A DNA stretch of 64,000 bases from Alteromonas sp. LOR (lineage in GTDB: Bacteria; Pseudomonadota; Gammaproteobacteria; Enterobacterales; Alteromonadaceae), in NCBI RefSeq assembly GCF_000753865.1, contig NZ_JQFW01000056.1, forward strand, positions 186,001 to 250,000, in the 5' to 3' direction. The notes beneath the pieces were generated by a model that was not told the DNA's origin, did not search any database, and saw only the letters and a program-made list of their open reading frames with translations. Within the stretch, counting starts at the first letter, position 1. The number at the start of each line of letters is the position of its first letter. This document shows positions 27,785-36,305 of the stretch, piece by piece. A program made the position numbers and the translations under genes.

Positions 27785-28954
27785 GTGCTTAAACACAATA
27801 CTGATACCCAGTTAGAACAATCGCCCACCATGCCGCTACTTGCTAGTGGGCGCAAGAAGCGATGGTCGTATAGCAGCCTATTTTTTTCCTTGTTCTTTTT
27901 TGTGCCACTCCTACTTTCACTGCCGCTGAGCAGCGCTGTACTATCGTTTAACGTTTTAGCCTACACGCTATTTGTAATGACTTACCTTGTCGCGATTAAT
28001 AAACCACAGCACCAGCTTCCGTTTTACATAGCCTTTATATTGGCACTCGGGTATGTCACCACCTACAGCAATCCGGGTGGTGCCGTATTTTTTGGCTTTG
28101 TCGCTTTTATTTGCGGTTACTATTATGCGCTGAAACGGTCATTGCTCATCATGTCATTGGTGCTTATCTCACTTGCAGCACTTCAATTTTATTTCATCAA
28201 AACAAACGATTACTTTTTGCTTGCGGCTGCGATAAACAGTGTCGTACTTCTTGGCTTTGGCATTATGGAGCGCAAAGAAACCCTTCATCAATTAAAAGAG
28301 TCCCAGCACGCCGCGTCATTACGCACACTGTCAGCCATTGCAGAACGTGAACGCATTGGCCGAGATTTACACGACGTTGCGGGCCACGCGCTAAGCTCTA
28401 TTTCTTTAAAAGCACAACTTGCCGATAAGCTGTTGAGCAAAAATAACGTTGAATTAGCACAGCAAGAAGTTAGGGCGCTAGCAGAGTTATCGCAGTCACT
28501 CCTAAGTGAAATACGCCATGCAGTATCCGACATAAAACAACTTTCACTAAATGATGAAATTACCAAAAACAAAGCCTTACTCATGGAGAACGACGTCAAT
28601 GTTAACTTGGATGTTGATGGTGATATCAATCAACATATTAGCGCGATGGAAGAAACCCAGCTGGCACTTATTGTTAAAGAACTCTTTACCAATACACTTC
28701 GCTACTCAAATGCTACCCACGTCACCTTGAGTTTAAAGCTATCTCAGATTAATACGCCCGACCCTTCATATACACTGGAATATCACGACTTTGGTCGTCT
28801 AGATAACGTCAATCAAATAAAAGAAGGCAATGGCTTAAAAGGAATGAGAGAGAGGGCCGCGTCAATAAGCGCCCAAGCCACGATGACATTTTCCTCTCAC
28901 CCTGGTTTTACATTTACGCTTACATCTAACACGCCTAAGCGTACTCATTTATAA
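27785..28954 (+). CDS. DesK-type sensor histidine kinase
   Basis: This 389-residue kinase has a cluster of five or six membrane helices (residues 30-160). A HisKA_3 dimerisation domain follows with RERIGRDLHDVAGHALSSIS (phospho-acceptor His196), and a HATPase domain with KELFTNTLRYSNATHV and GNGLKGMRERAA. This is the NarL-partner class, as in DesK, which senses membrane fluidity in Bacillus. The start is GTG 27785 with AAGGAAGAAG upstream; the frame remains open into the SMR gene. It is followed ten bases later by its response regulator. Confidence 0.85.
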   Translation: MLKHNTDTQLEQSPTMPLLASGRKKRWSYSSLFFSLFFFVPLLLSLPLSSAVLSFNVLAYTLFVMTYLVAINKPQHQLPFYIAFILALGYVTTYSNPGGAVFFGFVAFICGYYYALKRSLLIMSLVLISLAALQFYFIKTNDYFLLAAAINSVVLLGFGIMERKETLHQLKESQHAASLRTLSAIAERERIGRDLHDVAGHALSSISLKAQLADKLLSKNNVELAQQEVRALAELSQSLLSEIRHAVSDIKQLSLNDEITKNKALLMENDVNVNLDVDGDINQHISAMEETQLALIVKELFTNTLRYSNATHVTLSLKLSQINTPDPSYTLEYHDFGRLDNVNQIKEGNGLKGMRERAASISAQATMTFSSHPGFTFTLTSNTPKRTHL

Positions 28955-28963
28955 AGGAAGCAG

Positions 28964-29569
28964 ATGACCACCATTCTCGTTGTTGAAGATCAATCACTCG
29001 TGCGCGACGCTATTGCTATGCTGTTGTCTCTAGAAGAAGAACTCGAGGTGGTAGGAAAATGCAGCCATGGACAAGAGGCTATTCACTTTTTAGAAAATAA
29101 TCCCGCGCCAGATATCATTTTAAGCGACATTGAAATGCCTCAAATGAGTGGGCTAGATTTAGCAGTGCATGTAGCATGTCATCATATTGCTAGTCACGTG
29201 GTGTTAATGACGACCTTTGCCAAGCCTGGTTATATAAAGCGAGCCATGAGTGTTGGCGTAAAAGGTTTTGTCTTAAAAGAAGCCGATAGCGATTACTTAA
29301 TTGCATCTATTAAGGACGTAATTGCTGGGAAAGTCGTTATATCTACTGAACTTGCGCTAATGGCGTTAGACGATAATAACCCACTGTCTGAAAAGGAAAT
29401 GTCAGCGCTTAAGCTCGCATCAGAGGGGATGAAAACCCACGATATTGCTAGCGCGTTGTTTTTATCTGAAGGTACGGTAAGAAATTATCTCTCAGAGGCT
29501 ATCTCAAAGCTAAACGCAACCAACCGCATTGATGCTGCTCGAATAGCGCAGCAAAAAGGATGGCTTTAA
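28964..29569 (+). CDS. NarL/FixJ-family response regulator (DesR-like)
   Basis: This 201-residue regulator has a receiver domain with Asp55 in IILSDIEMPQMSG as phosphorylation site and FVLKEAD with the conserved Lys. A LuxR-type helix-turn-helix (LSEKEMSALKLASEGMKTHD, then IASALFLSEGTVRNYLSEAI) follows. The partner is the kinase immediately upstream (AAGGAAG ribosome site). Its likely target is its own transcription unit, where a perfect palindrome lies upstream at 26664. Confidence 0.88.
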   Translation: MTTILVVEDQSLVRDAIAMLLSLEEELEVVGKCSHGQEAIHFLENNPAPDIILSDIEMPQMSGLDLAVHVACHHIASHVVLMTTFAKPGYIKRAMSVGVKGFVLKEADSDYLIASIKDVIAGKVVISTELALMALDDNNPLSEKEMSALKLASEGMKTHDIASALFLSEGTVRNYLSEAISKLNATNRIDAARIAQQKGWL

Positions 29570-29596
29570 ACTACACCGTATTTCCGTTGGTTTTAG

Positions 29597-29953
29597 TTAA
29601 TATTGGGGAGACGTGTGCGCCGGCAAATTCAATGTTGAGGCAAGTCCAGTCACCACTCTCTCTGGCCCTACTACCTGCCCTAGCTTGTCGCTAGACCATG
29701 TACACACCAAAATGCTGGTGCCTTTTTTTAGCTCACACTCCCACTTTTTGGTGGATTCTTTAAGCGGAAGGTAATCTTCTTCAATTTCCCAACCGTCATC
29801 AACATGTGAAACGATAAGCTGTTCAAAGGCGTCAAAGGGGATCTGCTGAATGATACGCCAATCATGCTTTTTGAATTTTCGTTCAATCCAAGAACGTTGT
29901 AACTTAGATAGTATCCCCACCCCTGCTAATCCTCTTGTCCATTTGATTGTCAC
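29597..29953 (-). CDS. Hypothetical protein, 118 residues
   Basis: I do not recognise this protein. It is basic at the N-terminus (LSKLQRSWIERKFKKHDW) and then has a mixed alpha/beta stretch with IPFDAFEQLIVSHVDDGWEI and WECELKKGTSILVCTW. No signal peptide or membrane helix is evident. It lies convergent with the response regulator, 28 bp away, and downstream of a TonB receptor whose terminator separates the two. Codon use looks normal. Confidence 0.5.
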   Translation of the reverse strand: MTIKWTRGLAGVGILSKLQRSWIERKFKKHDWRIIQQIPFDAFEQLIVSHVDDGWEIEEDYLPLKESTKKWECELKKGTSILVCTWSSDKLGQVVGPERVVTGLASTLNLPAHTSPQY

Positions 29954-30114
29954 TAACCGATGTTTATTAATGTAGAGTTAGTCACACAAGGTCATGTAAT
30001 AAAACTATTCTAATATCGTCATTAAAACAAGATTACCGATGTATTTAGTTACATATTACGTATACAAACTGAGTTATAGCTACTTTTTGCAGTCTCTCTC
30101 AAGCTTATAGGTAT

Positions 30115-30151
30115 AAAAAAGCCGGTCGCTTCATTACAAAGGACCGGCTTT
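30115..30151 (-). terminator. Intrinsic terminator after the TonB-dependent receptor
   Basis: On the minus strand GCCGGTC and GACCGGC pair around a 14-base loop and are followed by TTTTTTAT. The flanking A run makes it potentially active in both directions. Confidence 0.85.
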
Positions 30152-30191
30152 TATGTTTGTGCGCTATCGCATGCTTATTTAAGCGCGCTTT

Positions 30192-32456
30192 TTAGAACTC
30201 GGTTGAGAATCTCACACCAAACTCACTCGCATCGTTGCTGAGTATTTGCAGAATATAGTCGCCAGTATTTAAGCGAGCATTGTCATAACGCTCATCAAAA
30301 ATGTTACGACCGTATAATGCCACTGTGTACGCTTCGTCTGCTGGTGTGTAAGCAATATCAAAGTTTACAAGCTCACGACTATCAAGCTCTGTCATACGCT
30401 CTGGTGCAGATGTTGGCTCGCCATACATCTCTGAACGATATGAATAATCGGCACGTACGCGAATTGAATCACCGCCATCAAGTTCAAAGGTATACTGTGG
30501 ACCAATCGCAAGGGTTAAATCAGGTGTAAGTGGAGCAACTGGACTAAATCCTGCCTGCTCTTCTACGTCAACATCCATGTAACCAATGCTGGTCATCATG
30601 CTGAAGTTACCGTAATTAAACGTTGTATCTAGTTCGATACCGCGAGAAGTCTGTTCAACCACTAAGTTAGCAGTGTCGAAACCACCTTCACTTACACGGC
30701 TTACTTGGTAAGGTAGGTCATCAAATTCAGTATTGAATACTGCAACACTCATATCAACATATTCGTTAATACGGCCCTTAATACCCACTTCGTAGTTTGT
30801 CGCAGTGATGTTGTCAGAGGCAGTAAAACAGTTATTGGCACGCACTGCTGCTTGTGCACCGTCGATATCGTCAAAGCCACCGGCACCAAAGAACTGACCA
30901 ATTAGGCAGTATGGACGCGCTGGATATTGACCCGACTGATAGCCCGACTGAATGGTAGCGTAACCCGTCATGCCGTTATCAAACGTATAGTTGGTAGCTA
31001 ATTCCCACGTCAATTCGTTCCAGTCGTTCGAATCAAAAATAGTACCTAGTGCAGAGAATACGTTAGCAGAAGCGTCTTTTTCGTCTTTCGTGTAACGCAA
31101 ACCACCCGATACAGATAGCTCGTCGTTAATATCGTGACGAAGATTGATGTAAGCTGCTTTAGACGTCGTTTCTTGGTCAAGTTCAAGTAGGTTTCCACCA
31201 CCGTCGAAACTAGAATCTTCACCCTGGCGGTTACTACCTTCTTCGTTGAAGTAGTAAAGGCCAGCAACAAAGTCAGTATACTCGTTAATGTAACCATTTA
31301 ACTGAAGTTCAATAGAGGTTTGGTCGGCTTCGCCGCGCTCTGGGAATTGATCTAGTGAGAAAACAGTGCCGTCATCGTCTAGGCCCGCTTTATATTTTGA
31401 CGTACGCTGACTCGCCACTACTTTAGCCGTGTAGTCTTCGTTAATATCCCATTCGGTAGTAAGTGCAATACCGCGGGCTTCGTTAGATACGCCGGTTACC
31501 GCTTCAGTGCCAGTAGCGTTGTCGTAGCGATCCGCACCCGCTGGGGTAACATCGGTATTACGTAGTTCAACACCTAGGCCGTTTCCGCCACCAAAATAAC
31601 GCGCAGAGCCAACTTCATCGATAAGCACAGTATATGGACGAAGGCCGCCGTCGCCGTTGTTTGCGTCAGCCGTTAGCACCATACGAAAATCGTTAGATGG
31701 TTCCCACTTAACTGATACACGTCCAGATACGTCTTCGGTTTCACCCACATCATATTCTGCATTTGGAACATTGATAAACTCACCTAAGCCATCACGCTTG
31801 TTAAACGATAAGTTTGCATTAAATGCTACTGTGTCAGAGAGCGCATGGTTAAGGAATAAGTCTGCTTTTACACGACCGCGTGTACCAAATTCTGTGTTGA
31901 TTTTGGTTACATCGCCTTGGTCTGGCTCTTTGGTAATGATGTTAATTGCACCACCAATTGAGTTACGACCGTATAGCGTACCCTGTGGACCACGCAGTAC
32001 TTCAATACGCTGAATGTTGTTTAAGCTCCAGTTTTGACCAACCTGACGACCTAAGTAAACACCGTCAACGTATACGCTTACGCCTGGATCGGTTGTGATC
32101 AAGTGATCTTGTAAACCAATGCCGCGAATAAACGGGTTAACTGATGAGGTATGGCCTGCTGAAAAACCAGTAACGTTTAGGTTTGGTACAAATTTACCCA
32201 CGTCAGTTAGGTCAGTAATACCCTGTGCAGCGAGCTTGTCTCCGTCAAAAGCACTGAGTGCAATTGGCACTTCGTAAATAACCTGCGGACGCTTAGTCGC
32301 GGTAACGGTTATTGCTTCGAATTGTTGCTCTTCTGTTGCTTCTGCTTCTTGTGCAACAGCCACATTGGTAAGTGCTGGAACGGTCATCGCTACTGCTAAA
32401 GCGACAGGCGAAAGCTTACTGGCTAGTGTCTTAGACACGTCAGTGTGAGTGGTCAT
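30192..32456 (-). CDS. TonB-dependent outer membrane receptor
   Basis: This 754-residue receptor has an N-terminal signal peptide ending in VAVAQE. A TonB box-like ITVTATK lies near residue 49. A plug domain (QGITDLTDVGKFVPNLNV, then RIEVLRGPQGTLYGRNSIGG) and a 22-strand beta barrel end in the typical aromatic residue (FGVRFSTEF). AAGGGG precedes the start. A FadR-like operator lies about 285 bp upstream, and the gene is divergent from the prp regulator. This hints at uptake of fatty acids or related lipids rather than siderophores. That substrate is inference. Confidence 0.85.
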   Translation of the reverse strand: MTTHTDVSKTLASKLSPVALAVAMTVPALTNVAVAQEAEATEEQQFEAITVTATKRPQVIYEVPIALSAFDGDKLAAQGITDLTDVGKFVPNLNVTGFSAGHTSSVNPFIRGIGLQDHLITTDPGVSVYVDGVYLGRQVGQNWSLNNIQRIEVLRGPQGTLYGRNSIGGAINIITKEPDQGDVTKINTEFGTRGRVKADLFLNHALSDTVAFNANLSFNKRDGLGEFINVPNAEYDVGETEDVSGRVSVKWEPSNDFRMVLTADANNGDGGLRPYTVLIDEVGSARYFGGGNGLGVELRNTDVTPAGADRYDNATGTEAVTGVSNEARGIALTTEWDINEDYTAKVVASQRTSKYKAGLDDDGTVFSLDQFPERGEADQTSIELQLNGYINEYTDFVAGLYYFNEEGSNRQGEDSSFDGGGNLLELDQETTSKAAYINLRHDINDELSVSGGLRYTKDEKDASANVFSALGTIFDSNDWNELTWELATNYTFDNGMTGYATIQSGYQSGQYPARPYCLIGQFFGAGGFDDIDGAQAAVRANNCFTASDNITATNYEVGIKGRINEYVDMSVAVFNTEFDDLPYQVSRVSEGGFDTANLVVEQTSRGIELDTTFNYGNFSMMTSIGYMDVDVEEQAGFSPVAPLTPDLTLAIGPQYTFELDGGDSIRVRADYSYRSEMYGEPTSAPERMTELDSRELVNFDIAYTPADEAYTVALYGRNIFDERYDNARLNTGDYILQILSNDASEFGVRFSTEF

Positions 32457-32740
32457 TTGGTGGAACCCCTTTGCGTGAGTGTTTGGTATTTACGGCTTAT
32501 AGTTTGTGTTTCAAGTTCTTCTGCGGAACTCTTACAACCTAAGGACCTTGAAGGCAAAGAAGTACATGTTGAAATGTATTTTACTGACAGCATGCATGAA
32601 TGCGTGCACCAGTCTTCGCCGTTTGAGTGTCTAACTTAGGCTCGAAAACTGGATCGATATGATACCGACAGTTTGCTTACTTGGAAAGTTAATTATCATT
32701 TTTTCACCAAACTAAAAAACCAAAAACAGACTAATTGGTT

Positions 32741-32757
32741 AGCTGGTACGACCTTTT
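32741..32757. promoter_or_regulatory. Candidate FadR operator
   Basis: AGCTGGTACGACCTTTT agrees with the E. coli FadR consensus AGCTGGTCCGAYNTGTT at all but two positions. It lies in the 850-bp region between the TonB receptor and the GntR regulator. FadR senses long-chain acyl-CoA, so the receptor gene is a plausible member of a fatty-acid regulon. Confidence 0.55.
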
Positions 32758-33220
32758 AAGAACAAAAATAAATCGTGTAATAGCTTTATAATTCAATATT
32801 TTAAACACGCACTAAATAAGTCATTTTAATTGTAAAATTGACATCTCGAATTGACCAAATAGACAACTCTGCTCTCTGCCATTATCAACTTTCTCGCTCC
32901 TTACATAACCTTTGGTCTTTAGCCTTTAGCCGTAAGAATTAAGATTAAAAACCAAATGCACTTTAAACAGAAGTTCTTTTAAGCCCCCTATTTTAAGATC
33001 CCAGTAAACCAGCTTCATCACAAAAAACATCAGCACCCGCTTTTTAAACTGCCAATATTTTTGAAATCTGCCAATACCTTGAACTTGGTTAATGAGATTG
33101 ATTCACGAGCTCAGGTTACGAGCTTAGATTGAAAGCTCAAACCACGCGCTTTGCTATTCCACACTGAAGCGCATTTCAATACAGGTACTACCGACCATCT
33201 CAATATGACAATAATATTAA

Positions 33221-33232
33221 TTTGTCGACAAT
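33221..33232. promoter_or_regulatory. Prp regulator operator-like palindrome, distal copy
   Basis: TTTGTCGACAAT contains the perfect palindrome TTGTCGACAA. It is 75 bp upstream of the GntR gene that heads the methylcitrate cluster. A second copy follows 52 bp downstream. Confidence 0.6.
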
Positions 33233-33272
33233 AAGGGGCTTAAAATTTGATATTGAGTTTCAAAGAGCCTAT

Positions 33273-33284
33273 ATTGTCGACATT
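33273..33284. promoter_or_regulatory. Prp regulator operator-like palindrome, proximal copy
   Basis: ATTGTCGACATT shares the core TTGTCGACA with the copy at 33221 and lies about 22 bases before the GTG start of the regulator. That position would block transcription start. GntR-family PrpQ-type regulators of propionate genes are thought to bind similar TTGTCGACAA palindromes. Confidence 0.6.
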
Positions 33285-33306
33285 ATGAGAAAACAAGCAG
33301 CTTATT

Positions 33307-33969
33307 GTGACGCTAAATAACGAGCAAGCTATTACTAGCGCAGACAAAACGTTTTATCAGCTTCGGAACGATATCGTCGAAGGCATTATCCCGTCCGGCT
33401 CTAAGTTAAGCGAAACTGAATTGTCGACAAAATATGAAGTGTCTCGCGCCGTAGTGCGCGAAGCAATTAATCGCCTTGCAACGTGCCATCTTGTTGAACG
33501 TAAGGCCAACGTGGGCGCTCGCGTTGTTGCACTATCTCCAGAAGGCTTAGTGCAGCTGTATCAAGTAAGAGAAGCCCTAGAAGGAATGGCAGCTAGGCTT
33601 GCGGCACGCTATATGAGCGATGATGAAATAGCCGCGATGCAAGGTTTACTAGACAGTCACTTTAACAAAGTGAAAGGCGGTGAAAGCTACTATCAAGAGG
33701 CCGGTGACGTGGATTTTCACTATCGTATTGTCACTGGTAGCAAAAACAGCCACTTAATCAGCGTATTAATAGACGGCTTGTATCACTTGGTGCGGATGTA
33801 TCGCGTTCAGCTTGGCATGGCAGGACCGCGGGTAACAACGGCATTTGATGAACACAGACACATTGTAAACGCCATTGCTAACCGAGATGAAGAGTTAGCA
33901 GAAATACTCATGCGCAGACACATTCTTTATTCAAAAAATAATATAGAAAAGAAGCTCAATCATGCATAA
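33307..33969 (+). CDS. GntR family (FCD) transcriptional regulator of the methylcitrate genes
   Basis: This 220-residue FadR-subfamily GntR protein has a winged helix in residues 10-75 ([20 protein letters not shown], then [20 protein letters not shown]). An all-helical FCD ligand domain follows, with [17 protein letters not shown] and later His residues ([16 protein letters not shown]) that usually bind a metal. It is the first gene of the prp cluster and probably senses a propionate intermediate such as 2-methylcitrate. The GTG start lacks a clear ribosome site. Two operator-like palindromes lie upstream and a third lies inside its own coding region at 33420. Confidence 0.85.
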   Translation: MTLNNEQAITSADKTFYQLRNDIVEGIIPSGSKLSETELSTKYEVSRAVVREAINRLATCHLVERKANVGARVVALSPEGLVQLYQVREALEGMAARLAARYMSDDEIAAMQGLLDSHFNKVKGGESYYQEAGDVDFHYRIVTGSKNSHLISVLIDGLYHLVRMYRVQLGMAGPRVTTAFDEHRHIVNAIANRDEELAEILMRRHILYSKNNIEKKLNHA

Positions 33970-34034
33970 ATGCAGCGATGCTTCGGTATTTTTCATTCAC
34001 CTCTACCCTACTTCTAATTAAGCGAGTAACTATA

Positions 34035-34910
34035 ATGAGTGCAGGAAAAAAATTTAGAGACGCCCTTTCTAAGAACAAACCACTACAAATTGTAGGCACT
34101 ATTAATGCCTATTCAGCAATGATGGCAAAATCCATTGGTCACCAAGCTATTTATCTTTCTGGCGGTGGCGTAGCCAATGCATCATACGGTTTGCCAGATT
34201 TAGGCATGACATCACTTAACGACGTGATTGTCGATGTGCAGCGTATTACCTCAGCATGCGACCTTCCTTTATTAGTTGACATAGACACTGGATGGGGTGG
34301 AGCTTTTAACATCGCTAAAACCGTTCGCGATATGGAAAAAGCGGGCGCAGCCGCAGTACATATGGAAGATCAAGTTGCGCAAAAGCGCTGTGGTCACCGT
34401 CCAAACAAAGAAATTGTCAGCACTGAAGAAATGGTTGACCGCATTAAAGCGGCGGTAGATGCCCGCACAGACCCTGACTTTTTCATTATGGCTCGCACCG
34501 ACTCTTTTGCTCAGGAAGGCCTAGAAAGTGCTATCGAACGGGCAAAAGCATATGTGGCAGCGGGTGCAGACGGCATTTTCGCTGAAGCGGTAAAAACCGA
34601 AGAACACTATCGTGCCTTCGCCGACGCATTAGACGTGCCTATTCTTGCCAATATTACCGAATTCGGCCAAACCGAATTATGGAATAAAGAACAGCTTGGC
34701 GAATGGGGCGCTAGTATGGTGCTTTACCCGTTAAGCGCATTTAGAGCTATGAACAAAGCTGCTGAAATGGTGTACAAATCTATACTTGAAAATGGCGATC
34801 AGAAAGCCGTTGTCGACAGCATGCAAACCCGCATGGAACTCTATGATTACCTTGGTTACCACGATTACGAGCAAAAACTAGATGAGCTCTTCGCAAAGGG
34901 TAAAAACTAA
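34035..34910 (+). CDS. prpB: Methylisocitrate lyase
   Basis: PrpB cleaves 2-methylisocitrate to pyruvate and succinate, the last step of the methylcitrate cycle. This 291-residue protein shows [20 protein letters not shown] and the catalytic-loop motif QKRCGH with Cys119. [10 protein letters not shown] and [11 protein letters not shown] follow. The family motif is usually KKRCGH; here the first Lys is Gln. The ATG at 34035 is chosen because family members start near AGKKFR; a longer frame runs back to 33978. It follows the regulator by 65 bp. Confidence 0.93.
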   Translation: MSAGKKFRDALSKNKPLQIVGTINAYSAMMAKSIGHQAIYLSGGGVANASYGLPDLGMTSLNDVIVDVQRITSACDLPLLVDIDTGWGGAFNIAKTVRDMEKAGAAAVHMEDQVAQKRCGHRPNKEIVSTEEMVDRIKAAVDARTDPDFFIMARTDSFAQEGLESAIERAKAYVAAGADGIFAEAVKTEEHYRAFADALDVPILANITEFGQTELWNKEQLGEWGASMVLYPLSAFRAMNKAAEMVYKSILENGDQKAVVDSMQTRMELYDYLGYHDYEQKLDELFAKGKN

Positions 34911-34924
34911 GAAATATGACTATA

Positions 34925-35079
34925 GCTTGAAGTTGCCAAGCACGAAGATGTAGGAGGGAAGTACAGTTCCCAGCCCCTACGAGGCATGGATGCCGAGTCG
35001 GAGCCCCCATGGATGGGTTCACGGCGTGGCTGGGGACTGTGCTTTACTCCGGCAGCCAATGTGCTTGCCAACTTCAAGC
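34925..35079. repeat. Long hairpin repeat between prpB and prpC (variant copy)
   Basis: Outer arms GCTTGAAGTTGCCAAGCAC and GTGCTTGCCAACTTCAAGC differ at one position, and pairing continues imperfectly through ACAGTTCCCAGCC/GGCTGGGGACTGT. The interior carries GGCATGGATGCC and CCATGGATGGGTTCACGGCG, related in layout to the three copies near 39 kb. The whole element could fold into one cruciform or RNA hairpin within the operon. Confidence 0.8.
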
Positions 35080-35169
35080 GCCAAAACATCAACTAGAATT
35101 TTTAACTAGAATATTTAACCTGAATATTAAAAAAATACCTTACAAATTTAAAAGACCGGAGATTACAAG

Positions 35170-36294
35170 ATGGCTAAACAATTAAGTGGCGCGGGATTAC
35201 GCGGCCAAGTTGCAGGTAAAACAGCATTATCGACCGTAGGCAAATCAGGCTCGGGTTTAACGTATCGCGGCTATGACGTAAAAGATCTTGCCAACCAATG
35301 TCAGTTCGAAGAAGTCGCTTATCTTATCTTAAAGGGCAAATTGCCTACTCAAGCAGAGCTAGACAGCTATAAAGAAAAGCTTCGTGGCATGCGCGGTTTG
35401 CCTGACGCACTTAAAGAAGTGCTTGAGCGCATTCCAAAAAACGCACACCCAATGGACGTACTTCGCACTGGTTGCTCTATGCTGGGTAACCTTGAGATGG
35501 AAAAGAGCTTTGACGAGCAGCAAGAAGTGACTGATCGTATGCTGGCGTGCTTCCCTAGCATTATTTGCTACTGGTATCGCTTCTCACACGACGGCGTTCG
35601 CGTTGAAGTTGAAACCGATGACGACTCCGTTGGCGGCCACTTCCTGCATATGCTTCACGGCGAAAAGCCTCGCGAGCTTCACGAACAGGTAATGCATGTA
35701 TCACTCATTCTTTATGCAGAGCATGAATTTAACGCATCAACCTTTACAGCCCGTGTATGCGCATCAACCCTATCTGATATGCACTCGTGCGTGACAGGTG
35801 CCATAGGTTCACTTCGCGGTCCACTTCACGGTGGCGCAAACGAAGCGGCCATGGAAATGATTGAAGGCTTTACCTCTGCCGACGATGCCGAAGAAAAGAT
35901 GATGGGCATGTTAGAACGCAAAGAAAAAATAATGGGCTTTGGCCATGCGGTGTATGCTGATTCAGACCCTCGTAACGGCATCATTAAAGAGTGGTCTGAA
36001 AAGCTATCTGCTGATGTGGGTGATACAGTACTTTACCCTGTTTCAGTGCGCTGTGAAGAAGTCATGTGGCGTGAAAAGAAACTGTTCTGCAACGCAGACT
36101 TTTTCCATGCCTCTGCCTATAACTTCATGGGTATTCCTACAAAACTATTTACACCAATTTTTGTAATGTCTCGTTTAACAGGCTGGGCAGCTCACGTAAT
36201 GGAACAACGTTCTGACAACCGCATTATTCGTCCATCAGCCGACTATACCGGTGAAGAGCTTCGTCCAGTGCCCGCTATCTCTGACCGCGCATAA
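35170..36294 (+). CDS. prpC: 2-Methylcitrate synthase
   Basis: PrpC condenses propionyl-CoA with oxaloacetate to 2-methylcitrate. The 374 residues fit the short citrate-synthase type. Seen are GAGLRGQVAG-like N-terminus, LTYRGYDVKDLANQCQFEEV, FNASTFTARVCAST, the catalytic GPLHGGANEAAMEM and GFGHAVYADSDPRNGIIKEW. The last 40 residues include EQRSDNRIIRPSADY. It follows prpB after a 259-bp gap filled by a long hairpin repeat and precedes acnD by 11 bp. Confidence 0.95.
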   Translation: MAKQLSGAGLRGQVAGKTALSTVGKSGSGLTYRGYDVKDLANQCQFEEVAYLILKGKLPTQAELDSYKEKLRGMRGLPDALKEVLERIPKNAHPMDVLRTGCSMLGNLEMEKSFDEQQEVTDRMLACFPSIICYWYRFSHDGVRVEVETDDDSVGGHFLHMLHGEKPRELHEQVMHVSLILYAEHEFNASTFTARVCASTLSDMHSCVTGAIGSLRGPLHGGANEAAMEMIEGFTSADDAEEKMMGMLERKEKIMGFGHAVYADSDPRNGIIKEWSEKLSADVGDTVLYPVSVRCEEVMWREKKLFCNADFFHASAYNFMGIPTKLFTPIFVMSRLTGWAAHVMEQRSDNRIIRPSADYTGEELRPVPAISDRA

Positions 36295-36305
36295 GGTAAC
36301 CATTT

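Noticed and set aside
32670..32705. Fur-like AT-rich sequence (AATGATAATTA on the minus strand) upstream of the TonB receptor
   Set aside because: Only one half agrees with the Fur consensus. The nearby FadR-like site matches its own consensus much better.
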